Below are positions 1 through 6,111 of a DNA stretch of 7,705 bases, piece by piece. Made by a program: the position numbers and the translations under genes. The notes below the pieces were generated by a model. That model did not search any database, was not told where the DNA came from, and was given only the letters and a program-made list of their open reading frames with translations. Every line of letters starts with the position of its first letter. Within the stretch, counting starts at the first letter, position 1. This DNA comes from Ignavibacteria bacterium UBA5771 (lineage in GTDB: Bacteria > Bacteroidota > Ignavibacteria > Kapaibacteriales > UBA2268): assembly GCA_002418685.1 (NCBI GenBank), contig DIEP01000157.1:1-7705 (forward strand), written 5' to 3'.

Positions 1-968
1 TATTGGCCTTTATTCCATGTAGGCAATATCCTCACATAGACCATATCCCCAACTTGTAGTGGGATATCGTTTGGCAGAGGATCCCTTGTTTTCAATATGT
101 TTCGCCAACTTTCCAAATTTAAAAAGAATCTGTCCAATTTCTTGCCTGCATTATCGAATCGAGCAATTTCTACGGAATCAAGATATGCTGATGCAAGAAA
201 GCCCTGTCCAAATCTAATCAGTGTGGAGAGTGAATCCCCTTGAACAAATTCAAATTCTGAAGGCATTCCCACTTCTCCAAAGATTCCCATCTTTTGCTTT
301 TCGCTTAATGGTGGCACAATTATCTGATCTCCACCTTCCACAAATGGGTTGGATTGCTTATCTCCCACAAGAAAAAACTTTAATAAATCAACAGAATAAA
401 CACTCGAATCGCGTATTAAAGATATATTTCTCATTCCTCCATCATTGCCAATTCCTCCTGCTCGTTCAATTACTTCCGAAACCCTATCTAAGGGTGAAGC
501 AGGAACACTTAGTGATTTTAAAACTGACCCACTCACTATAACTTTGAATTGCCTTATTTGAGAAAGTTGAATGCCTAATTCTTCAGATCTGTATATTTTT
601 CTTAATTTCTCATTAATTTTTTTATATGCATTTGCCAAAGTATCACCTTTGAGCTGAACGATACCCGCACTTGGTATGAGCAAAGATCCTTCAGGAGATA
701 CTTTGAGATTCAACATAAGTGGCTCAGTAGTGAGGATAGATATTTGGAATTCATCACCCGGTCCTACAATATATTCTAAAGGGTTAATTTCTTTTTCGGG
801 AATAATATTAGTTTGCATTGCTAACTTTTGAGCACTTTCAAATGCAGCCGTGTCAGTCTTTAGTCTAAAAAAACTTCCATTTATTGTTGGACCACTCAAT
901 TGTCCTACCGCAACATACATAGGTAGGCAACAAAGAAATATTAATTGAAACGATAGGAATTTTCTCAC
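1..968 (-). CDS. Polysaccharide export protein, Wza/SLBB family (partial, C-terminus off the left edge)
   Basis: The reading frame is open from a GTG at 968 to the left edge, giving 322 codons. Residues 1-22 look like a signal peptide (VRKFLSFQLI, then a hydrophobic stretch, with possible cleavage at AVG|Q). Residues about 64-143 match a Poly_export domain (YIVGPGDEFQISI, SPEGSLLIPSAG, VQLKGDTLANA). Two SLBB-like units follow, at about 141-219 (FKVIVSGSVLKSLSVP, ERAGGI, GGDQIIVPP) and 227-315 (IFGEVGMPSEFEFVQGDSL). Proteins of this family form the outer-membrane channel or periplasmic part of capsule or exopolysaccharide export. A TAA two codons before the GTG rules out a longer ATG, GTG or TTG start; the next ATG lies inside the signal peptide. 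There is no clear lipobox cysteine, unlike classical Wza. The frame is still open at the edge, so more SLBB repeats may follow. The export substrate cannot be read from this window. Confidence 0.88.
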   Translation of the reverse strand, partial: MRKFLSFQLIFLCCLPMYVAVGQLSGPTINGSFFRLKTDTAAFESAQKLAMQTNIIPEKEINPLEYIVGPGDEFQISILTTEPLMLNLKVSPEGSLLIPSAGIVQLKGDTLANAYKKINEKLRKIYRSEELGIQLSQIRQFKVIVSGSVLKSLSVPASPLDRVSEVIERAGGIGNDGGMRNISLIRDSSVYSVDLLKFFLVGDKQSNPFVEGGDQIIVPPLSEKQKMGIFGEVGMPSEFEFVQGDSLSTLIRFGQGFLASAYLDSVEIARFDNAGKKLDRFFLNLESWRNILKTRDPLPNDIPLQVGDMVYVRILPTWNKGQ

Positions 969-1006
969 AATTTATATTTTTAAAATTAGTCTATAATGAA
1001 AAGTTG

Positions 1007-1036
1007 CAAATTAACATATTTTTCAATTTTATCAAT
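1007..1036 (-). promoter_or_regulatory. Candidate promoter for the polysaccharide export gene
   Basis: Read on the minus strand, ATTG (1036-1033) is followed after 18 nt by TTAATTTG (1014-1007). This resembles the Bacteroidota pattern TTTG / TAnnTTTG with one mismatch in each box, and would start transcription about 30 nt upstream of the GTG. It was found by eye in AT-rich sequence, so chance is a real alternative. Confidence 0.35.
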
Positions 1037-1049
1037 ATAGCTTAATTTG
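1020..1049 (+). promoter_or_regulatory. Candidate promoter for the suhB-dapF-amidohydrolase operon
   Basis: TTTT (1020-1023), an 18-nt spacer and TTAATTTG (1042-1049) resemble the Bacteroidota TTTG / TAnnTTTG promoter with one mismatch in each box. The expected transcription start is about 20-25 nt before the ATG at 1080. It has the same -7 octamer and spacer length as the opposing candidate, and the two overlap at 1020-1036. AT-rich background makes this tentative. Confidence 0.33.
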
Positions 1050-1079
1050 TGTTTTTTTGATTAATTACATCTTAATATT

Positions 1080-1877
1080 ATGATTGAAAAAGAGTTGCTC
1101 GATTTATCAATTTTTGCTGCATTAAAAAGTGGCGATATTCTGAAAGAAGGCTTTGGCACACATTATTCGATTCGCTCAAAAGAGGGCAAACACAATCTTG
1201 TAACGGAATTTGACATAAAAAGCGAAGAAACAATTATAAATATCCTTAAAAAGGAAGTTCCTGATTCCGAATTCCTTGCCGAGGAAAGTGGGATAAGCAA
1301 TTCTTTGCAAGGTCAATCAGTCAAGTGGGTGATTGATCCTTTGGATGGAACAGTTAATTTTGCCCATAATATTCCAATATTTTCGATTAGCATTGCAGCA
1401 GTTATAGATGGTGAAATCAAATGTGGTGTGATCTATAATCCTCTGAATGGAGAGCTTTTTACAGCAATGAAAGGGAATGGAGCATTCCTCGGCAAAAAGA
1501 AGTTGCAAACGAGCAATATATCATCATTACTTGATGCGTTTCTTGTAACGGGTTTTCCATATAAGGCAGGTGCAGCAAATAATAAGAGTGCTGAGCTATT
1601 TATTAATGTGGTGCAACGCGGGATACCAATTCGTCGGCTTGGTTCTGCTGCTTTGGATTTGGCTTATGTTGCAGCGGGAAGGTTCGATGGATTCTGGGAA
1701 ATGGAATTGAGACCTTGGGATGTTGCCGCAGGAGTTATCATCGTGCAAGAGGCAGGCGGAATCGTTTCGCAATTTGATAATTCACCTTTTAATTTGGGAG
1801 ATGAAACGATTCTTGCTACAAATGGATTAATTCACTCGGAAGTTTCTAATTTTTTAATAAATCATTATGAAAATTAA
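1080..1877 (+). CDS. suhB: Inositol-monophosphatase family phosphatase (SuhB-like)
   Basis: This 265-residue protein has the usual length and all motifs of the Mg2+-dependent, Li+-sensitive IMPase family. They are VTEFDIKSE (D45), LAEESG (E68/E69), the metal-binding WVIDPLDGTVNFAH (D86, D89, T91) and WDVAAGVIIVQEAGG (D214). Such cytoplasmic enzymes hydrolyse inositol-1-phosphate and related sugar or nucleotide phosphates. Family members also act as histidinol-phosphate, fructose-1,6-bisphosphate or NADP phosphatases, so the in vivo substrate is open. The ATG at 1080 places the N-terminal helix as in homologues; no good Shine-Dalgarno is seen. The gene is first in an operon: its last 11 nt overlap the start of dapF, which suggests translational coupling. 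The symbol rests on family similarity; a non-SuhB IMPase paralogue is possible. Confidence 0.92.
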   Translation: MIEKELLDLSIFAALKSGDILKEGFGTHYSIRSKEGKHNLVTEFDIKSEETIINILKKEVPDSEFLAEESGISNSLQGQSVKWVIDPLDGTVNFAHNIPIFSISIAAVIDGEIKCGVIYNPLNGELFTAMKGNGAFLGKKKLQTSNISSLLDAFLVTGFPYKAGAANNKSAELFINVVQRGIPIRRLGSAALDLAYVAAGRFDGFWEMELRPWDVAAGVIIVQEAGGIVSQFDNSPFNLGDETILATNGLIHSEVSNFLINHYEN

Positions 1878-2709
1878 AATACATTATTATTCGGGCGCGG
1901 GAAATTTATTTTCTGTCATTGATAATCGATCTTTAATGATTAATGATAATGAGCTACCCGAATTTGCGAAGTTGGCTTGCTCAAAATTCTCCGAGAATTC
2001 AATATCAACTGAGGGTTTGATTGTTATTGAAAATTCCGATGATTTCCCGTTTCAAGTTAAATTTTTCAATCCCGATGGTTCATCAGGTATGATGTGCGGG
2101 AATGGTGCAAGATGTGCTATTGCATTCGCAACACAACTTGGGATGCTGGAGAATATTCCAATTTTTCAATCCTTCCAATTCCAATTAGCTGAATTTACTT
2201 TTACAGGAAGAATATTAGAAAATTCCTATCAAGTAGATTTTCCATTTCCCAAAATTGTGAAAAATGATTTAAAAATAGATATTGATAATTATAATATTAA
2301 AGCTGATTTTATCGATGTCGGCACTCCCCATTTTTTGATTGATTATGATATGCTCAATCTTTCAGGCATAGATTTTGATGATTTTGATCTTATTAACTTT
2401 GCAAAACCCATACGATATAATAAAAATCTATTTCCTGATGGTGCAAATATCAGCATTTTCAAAATTGAAAATCAAAATTTAGTCCATTTGCGCACCTATG
2501 AAAGGGGAGTGGAATCTGAAACCGGTGCATGCGGAACAGCAAGTGTTTCTCTGGGATATTTACTTTTTTCAAAAATGCTTTGCAATAGTCCAATCAAAAT
2601 TATCCCAACAAGTCAAATTCCATTAACTATACATATTTCCAATCAGTCAAATATTATTATCTTAGAAGGACCTGCGGGACAATTTGATAATGTTGAATTA
2701 GAATATTAA
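1867..2709 (+). CDS. dapF: Diaminopimelate epimerase
   Basis: This cytoplasmic, cofactor-independent epimerase converts LL-diaminopimelate to meso-diaminopimelate, the precursor of lysine and of peptidoglycan cross-links. The 280-residue length is normal. Both halves of the pseudo-symmetric fold carry their catalytic cysteine: FFNPDGSSGMMCGNGARC (C77) and YERGVESETGACGTAS (C222). Substrate-site residues N13, N68, N194, E212 and R213 are also visible. Two departures from the proteobacterial pattern are seen: the N-terminal GNDF motif reads GNLF (L14), and GNPH reads GTPH (T153). The ATG at 1867 lies inside the end of the upstream gene (11-nt overlap), and the conserved N-terminal strand begins right after it, which supports this start. 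The stop codon runs into the Shine-Dalgarno of the next gene. Confidence 0.95.
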   Translation: MKIKIHYYSGAGNLFSVIDNRSLMINDNELPEFAKLACSKFSENSISTEGLIVIENSDDFPFQVKFFNPDGSSGMMCGNGARCAIAFATQLGMLENIPIFQSFQFQLAEFTFTGRILENSYQVDFPFPKIVKNDLKIDIDNYNIKADFIDVGTPHFLIDYDMLNLSGIDFDDFDLINFAKPIRYNKNLFPDGANISIFKIENQNLVHLRTYERGVESETGACGTASVSLGYLLFSKMLCNSPIKIIPTSQIPLTIHISNQSNIIILEGPAGQFDNVELEY

Positions 2710-2722
2710 GGAGGTAATATTG
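2708..2722 (+). promoter_or_regulatory. Strong Shine-Dalgarno that decides a TTG start
   Basis: AAGGAGGT at 2708-2715 overlaps the dapF TAA and lies 4 nt before the TTG at 2720. No in-frame ATG occurs until about codon 57, which would remove the conserved HSKPE segment, so the TTG is the likely start. An unusually strong site here may compensate for the weak start codon and support re-initiation after dapF. Confidence 0.85.
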
Positions 2723-3940
2723 AAATATCAGAAAGATTTTTACTTTGATGAAATCAAGGGAATTTTTCCAAAAATTATTGAATTTAGAAGAACAATTCAC
2801 TCCAAACCCGAGATAAGCTTCAATGAAGTTGAAACAACCAAATATATCCAGTCTATATTGAACTCGCTTGGCATTGAAAATGTGACAATGCTCAAATCCC
2901 AATCAAATAAATCAGATAATGATATTGGAGTATTGGCAAAAATTGGTTCGGGACAATCCCATATTGCCCTGCGAGCTGATATTGATGCTCTTCCTATCAA
3001 TGAGGAAACGGGTGCTTCATTTATTTCTCAATATGACGGTATTATGCATGCTTGCGGTCATGATATGCACACTGCAATGTTGCTCGGTGTCGCAGCAATA
3101 TTAAAAAAGAATGAGGAAAAACTAAAACATACTGTTTATTTAATTTTCCAACCCGGTGAAGAAGTGCTTCCTGGTGGAGCTAAACTTTTCGTCGAAACAG
3201 AGATGTTCCCTCAATTACAATTAGAGGCAATTTTCGGTCAGCATATTAATCCTGAACTCGATATTGGAAAAATTGCATTATGTGATGGTCCAATGATGGC
3301 TTCAACTGATGAATTGCATATTACTATTTATGGTAAGGGTTCGCATGGAGCTCAACCCCATCTTGGAAACGATGTTGTGCTTGCTGCATCCAATTTAGTA
3401 ATGAATTTCCAATCTATAATTACAAAGTTTCGGAACCCATTGCAACCCGCTGTTCTCTCTATTACATCAATTCAAACAGGAAATACTACAAATGTTTTTC
3501 CAAATGAAGCTAAATTGCTCGGAACTCTGAGAACTTATAATAAGAGCTTGAGAAATAAATTAGTTGAAAAAATAAAAGAAAATTCAGAGCTATGTGCAAA
3601 GCAATTCGATTGTGAAGTCAATGTTAATATTGTTCAAGGATATCCGCCATTAATTAATCATTCCAATACTACTAATTATGTAATAAATATTGGAAAAGAG
3701 ATTTTCTCTAATAACCAAATTGAAGTTGCTGAACCAAAGATGTGGGCAGAAGATTTTGCATATTATACAGAAGCAATACCATCCACATTCTGGTTTTTGG
3801 GAGTTAAAGAAAATAATCAGCAAGAAATATATCCATTACATAGTTCAAAGCTCCTGCCAAATGACGAAGCGATGATTTATGGAACAATAATGCTCTCAGC
3901 TGCCGCACTCGAATATGAAGGAAATATTGCGAGCAAATAG
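2720..3940 (+). CDS. M20D family metallo-amidohydrolase (N-acyl-amino-acid deacylase type)
   Basis: This 406-residue protein matches the M20D/HipO-like amidohydrolases, which use a two-metal site to remove acyl groups from amino acids. Metal-site motifs run in order: HSKPEISFNE (28-36), LRADIDALP (84-92), HACGHDMH (C112, H114), QPGEE (E147/E148), GQHINP (H175) and the C-terminal YPLHSS (H374). The lid or dimerisation domain lies at about 195-305, with KGSHGAQPHLGNDVV. No signal peptide is seen, so it is cytoplasmic. It follows dapF directly (10-nt gap) and is probably co-transcribed. That neighbour suggests N-acetyl-diaminopimelate deacetylase of the acetylase lysine pathway. However, many FCB bacteria make LL-DAP with the DapL aminotransferase and need no deacylase, so a general aminoacylase, hippurate-type or auxin-conjugate-type hydrolase remains equally possible. 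Confidence 0.9.
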   Translation: MKYQKDFYFDEIKGIFPKIIEFRRTIHSKPEISFNEVETTKYIQSILNSLGIENVTMLKSQSNKSDNDIGVLAKIGSGQSHIALRADIDALPINEETGASFISQYDGIMHACGHDMHTAMLLGVAAILKKNEEKLKHTVYLIFQPGEEVLPGGAKLFVETEMFPQLQLEAIFGQHINPELDIGKIALCDGPMMASTDELHITIYGKGSHGAQPHLGNDVVLAASNLVMNFQSIITKFRNPLQPAVLSITSIQTGNTTNVFPNEAKLLGTLRTYNKSLRNKLVEKIKENSELCAKQFDCEVNVNIVQGYPPLINHSNTTNYVINIGKEIFSNNQIEVAEPKMWAEDFAYYTEAIPSTFWFLGVKENNQQEIYPLHSSKLLPNDEAMIYGTIMLSAAALEYEGNIASK

Positions 3941-4002
3941 AACTGAAATCTATCAATTAAAACATAAAAGTTTCTTGTATCTAAAAGATTTTAACTAAAT
4001 AT

Positions 4003-4029
4003 TCAATTTTATTATTAATTGATTTATTT
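4003..4029 (+). terminator. Weak AT-rich hairpin, possible terminator of the plus-strand operon
   Basis: TCAATT (4003-4008) pairs perfectly with AATTGA (4017-4022) across an 8-nt loop and is followed by TTTATTT. It lies 63 nt after the amidohydrolase stop. The stem has only one G-C pair in six, so it is thermodynamically weak; the call rests mostly on position. Confidence 0.25.
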
Positions 4030-4042
4030 AAAATGGTGTAAG

Positions 4043-4126
4043 ATGGCAAATATAGATATTGAGAGCTGGAAAGAGACTCGGAAGCTTTGGAAAGATATTG
4101 TATTATTGTTGAAAATATACTTTTAA
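4043..4126 (+). other. 27-codon ORF, possible remnant of a four-helix-bundle protein
   Basis: The ORF runs from ATG at 4043 to TAA at 4124 in the convergent gap. Its segment DIESWKETRKLWKDIVLL resembles the first helix of the small four-helix-bundle (23S rRNA intervening-sequence type) proteins, whose N-termini often read like DLxVWxxArxLvxdIY. I recall that pattern from the family and have not aligned it. Those proteins are about 110-130 residues, and nothing like their later helices follows in any frame I checked by eye. It could be a fragment, a real small peptide or chance. GGTGTAAG just upstream is a poor ribosome-binding site. Confidence 0.2.
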
Positions 4127-4284
4127 AAGATAAATTTAGTTGATGTTTGAATTATTTGATAATTATTATTGTGAAATAAATTTATTTTCCTAATTTATAG
4201 GAAATTAAAATAATAACCACACCAAATGCTCCCAAAAATAATAATCTTACTGATGCAAAACGTGGAAATTGACACACACCATTA

Positions 4285-4316
4285 TTCCCATTTTATAGAA
4301 AATTTAATTATGGGAA
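4285..4316. repeat. Inverted repeat straddling the pdxH stop codon
   Basis: TTCCCAT (4285-4291) and ATGGGAA (4310-4316) are perfect 7-bp reverse complements with an 18-nt AT-rich loop. On the minus strand the first arm covers the last Phe-Pro codons and the first base of the TAA of pdxH. It could end pdxH transcription or protect the mRNA 3' end, but the following sequence (TAATGGTG) has no T-run, so it is not a standard intrinsic terminator. Confidence 0.4.
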
Positions 4317-4949
4317 GAGGCGTTGCACTTTCCATTCGCCATCAATCAATTTATATAAGAACCTATCGTGGAGTCTGCTCGGTCTTCCCTGCCAAAATTC
4401 AAATGCTTCGGGTTTAATTCTATATCCACCCCAATAGGGAGGCAAAGGAACATCATTCGGATTCGGATATTTCACCATCAGTTTGGCAACTTCACGTATC
4501 AATTTAAATCGACTTGATAAAGGTTGGCTCTGGCGAGATGCCCATGATCCCAATTTGCTTGTGAATGGTCTTGTTTTGAAATATTCATACGATTCCTCTG
4601 CAGAGATTTTTTCAACCGTGCCTTCAATTCGTATTTCCTTTTCAAGATCATCCCAGAAAAATATCATTGCTACATTGGGATTCTCGTCCATTTCTTTGCC
4701 TTTGCGGCTTTCATAATTTGAGAAAAAAACAAAGCCATTCTCATCGTAGCTTTTTAATAATACTGCTCGTGAGGATGGCTTCCCATCTTTTGTTGCAGTA
4801 GAAAGAATGAATGCATTAGGATCGACAATATTTGCGTTCTTTGCTAATGCAAACCAATCGGCAAATAACTCGTAGGGTTTAGCTTTCAGATTTTGTTCGT
4901 CAAATTTTGCTTTTTGATATTCTCGATGCGAATCATCAATAAATTTCAT
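4308..4949 (-). CDS. pdxH: Pyridoxamine/pyridoxine 5'-phosphate oxidase
   Basis: This FMN-dependent cytoplasmic oxidase converts pyridoxine or pyridoxamine 5'-phosphate to pyridoxal 5'-phosphate, the last step or salvage step of vitamin B6 synthesis. The 213-residue length is standard. Visible motifs are the substrate-contacting REY near the N-terminus (9-11), RAVLLK (61-66, FMN and phosphate), FFSNYESRKG (75-84), YFKTRPFTSKLGSWAS (123-138), RQS (139-141), PPYWGGYRIKP (170-180) and the C-terminal EFWQGRPSRLHDR (184-196). The FMN-contacting Gln of the usual LERQVR motif is Glu here (LEKEIR, E105). The ATG at 4949 gives the normal N-terminus. The gene lies 66 bp downstream of the barrel-like gene and may share its transcript or use its own promoter. 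Confidence 0.95.
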   Translation of the reverse strand: MKFIDDSHREYQKAKFDEQNLKAKPYELFADWFALAKNANIVDPNAFILSTATKDGKPSSRAVLLKSYDENGFVFFSNYESRKGKEMDENPNVAMIFFWDDLEKEIRIEGTVEKISAEESYEYFKTRPFTSKLGSWASRQSQPLSSRFKLIREVAKLMVKYPNPNDVPLPPYWGGYRIKPEAFEFWQGRPSRLHDRFLYKLIDGEWKVQRLFP

Positions 4950-4970
4950 TTGCTGTTCAATTTAAAAAAA

Positions 4971-4978
4971 CAAAATTA
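4971..4978 (-). promoter_or_regulatory. Possible -7 promoter element of pdxH
   Basis: The minus strand reads TAATTTTG, a full match to the Bacteroidota TAnnTTTG element, 21 nt before the pdxH ATG. No good TTTG box is found 17-22 nt further upstream, so only half of the promoter is supported. A sigma70-like TTGACA at 4989-4984 lies too close to pair with it. Confidence 0.25.
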
Positions 4979-5015
4979 AGCATTGTCAAAATTTTCGAAG
5001 TAAAATTGTTCGTTC

Positions 5016-6047
5016 TTAAAACTTATAACTCATCCCAACTTTGAAAGTCTCGAAAACATAAGGTGAGGCAGAATTAAAGGGCCAATTCATTTTACTACGT
5101 CTCAATTCATATAGACCATAGGAAAGACCATTTTTCAAGACAAAGTTAACAATCGGTGTAGCCCAAGGAGAATAACCTCGCACTCTTTTCACAAAGCTAT
5201 CAACCATAGATTGCGAAATATCTTCTATAATATCACCGACAACCCATTGCCAAAAGATATGGGCGGGGAACACATCCATTCGTTCATATCCACCAAGAAG
5301 ACTAATATGATTAAAGAGCTCGATTTCCATTCCCGCAGAAAAGTTTTCCCCAAATTTCATTTTATTATTAAGTGGTATTAACTTTGCAGGATAATTTATT
5401 GTATCGAGTGGGTCTAAACTTTTAGTATTGAAATTCATAAATGACCAGATTATACCCTCGTTATGAGTTAAATTTATCTTGAAATTTTTATCAAAATTCC
5501 AACCGTAATCCTTGCTCTGATTATAACCAATACTCCAAGTTTTGGAAGAGATGGGATTATCATTATCCTTCAAGTTTATCCAGTTATTTGAAATGTTTTT
5601 GATTGATAAGAAAGTGTTGTCTGTGCGTATTAAAGATGTATTGCGATATTGCTTTCTGTTAGAGTATCCTAAAAGCAATTGTATATCTGCTGATCTATCA
5701 AAATCGTATTTGATACTTTTATTTTCCAAGTCCATTGGTCCAACATATAAAGATATAAAAGGCTTTCGAGAATAGACAGTAGAAAGATTCCGATTTTCTC
5801 TACGATGTGTGTATTTTTTCAAGAGGGGATCGACTATTATATTCAGCAAATCGCTTATTTCATAATCTTCATCATCGTTGATTGTTGCTTCTTTTGTATT
5901 TGTCGAGTCCGTAACTACTCTTACTGAATCTACTTGTGCTTGAGTTGAATCTGCGTTTAATATAATCCGTTTTTGAGCTTCTGCATCAAATTGAGCATTC
6001 AAAAGGAGAATTAATATTAAGAAACCGAAGAAATTGACCTTTTTCAT
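5016..6047 (-). CDS. Secreted protein of unknown family, probable outer-membrane beta-barrel
   Basis: I do not recognise the family. The 343-residue protein starts with a clear signal peptide (MKKVNFFGFLILILLLNAQF, cleavage likely after AEA at 22-24). A polar, Thr/Asp/Ser-rich linker follows at about 30-65, then a helical segment (ISDLLNIIVDPLLKKY, 64-79). Residues from about 90 to the end contain alternating polar/hydrophobic strands with many aromatic residues (FISLYVGPM, IQLLLGYSN, WSIGYNQS, FSAGMEIEL, ISLLGGYER). The protein ends FKVGMSYKF, the terminal Phe and alternating pattern expected for outer-membrane barrels recognised by BamA. It is smaller than TonB-dependent receptors and shows no plug domain or enzymatic motif. 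It follows the LRR gene by 64 bp, in the same direction. Confidence 0.8.
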   Translation of the reverse strand: MKKVNFFGFLILILLLNAQFDAEAQKRIILNADSTQAQVDSVRVVTDSTNTKEATINDDEDYEISDLLNIIVDPLLKKYTHRRENRNLSTVYSRKPFISLYVGPMDLENKSIKYDFDRSADIQLLLGYSNRKQYRNTSLIRTDNTFLSIKNISNNWINLKDNDNPISSKTWSIGYNQSKDYGWNFDKNFKINLTHNEGIIWSFMNFNTKSLDPLDTINYPAKLIPLNNKMKFGENFSAGMEIELFNHISLLGGYERMDVFPAHIFWQWVVGDIIEDISQSMVDSFVKRVRGYSPWATPIVNFVLKNGLSYGLYELRRSKMNWPFNSASPYVFETFKVGMSYKF

Positions 6048-6079
6048 TTAAAAACCTATTTTTAAAATTAAATACGAAA

Positions 6080-6109
6080 AAAAATTAAAAAAGTATCAAT
6101 AAAGTCAAA
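6080..6109 (-). promoter_or_regulatory. Candidate promoter for the 343-residue barrel-like gene
   Basis: On the minus strand, TTTG (6109-6106) is followed after 18 nt by TAATTTTT (6087-6080). This matches the Bacteroidota TTTG / TAnnTTTG pattern except for the last base. It lies in the 64-bp gap after the LRR gene and would start transcription about 25 nt before the ATG at 6047. Poly-T runs around it raise the chance of a random match. Confidence 0.4.
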
Positions 6110-6111
6110 TA

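Larger units (their letters stand above)
3941..4307. other. Convergent intergenic region without a clear gene
   Basis: This 367-bp gap separates the ends of the plus-strand operon and minus-strand pdxH. It is very AT-rich. I see two weak hairpins (4003-4022, 4186-4204), a larger inverted repeat at its right end (4285-4316) and one 27-codon ORF (4043-4126). No tRNA, convincing ncRNA, transposon end or strong intrinsic terminator is visible. The gap is long compared with the others in this window (11-111 bp), so it may hold decayed coding sequence. Confidence 0.6.

Noticed and set aside
221..541. Plus-strand 106-codon ORF
   Set aside because: It lies antisense to the polysaccharide export gene, whose domain matches continue through this stretch; its translation is low-complexity and lacks any recognisable domain.
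4186..4204. TTTCC/GGAAA hairpin in the convergent gap as a terminator
   Set aside because: The stem has only 5 bp with a 9-nt AT loop and no clean T-run; in such AT-rich DNA it is likely chance.
4483..4716. Plus-strand 77-codon ORF
   Set aside because: It is antisense to pdxH, where the enzyme motifs are continuous on the other strand.
4984..4989. TTGACA upstream of pdxH as a sigma70 -35 box
   Set aside because: At a 17-nt spacing the only partner is TTTAAA, a poor -10 match, and the group's main sigma factor prefers a different pattern.
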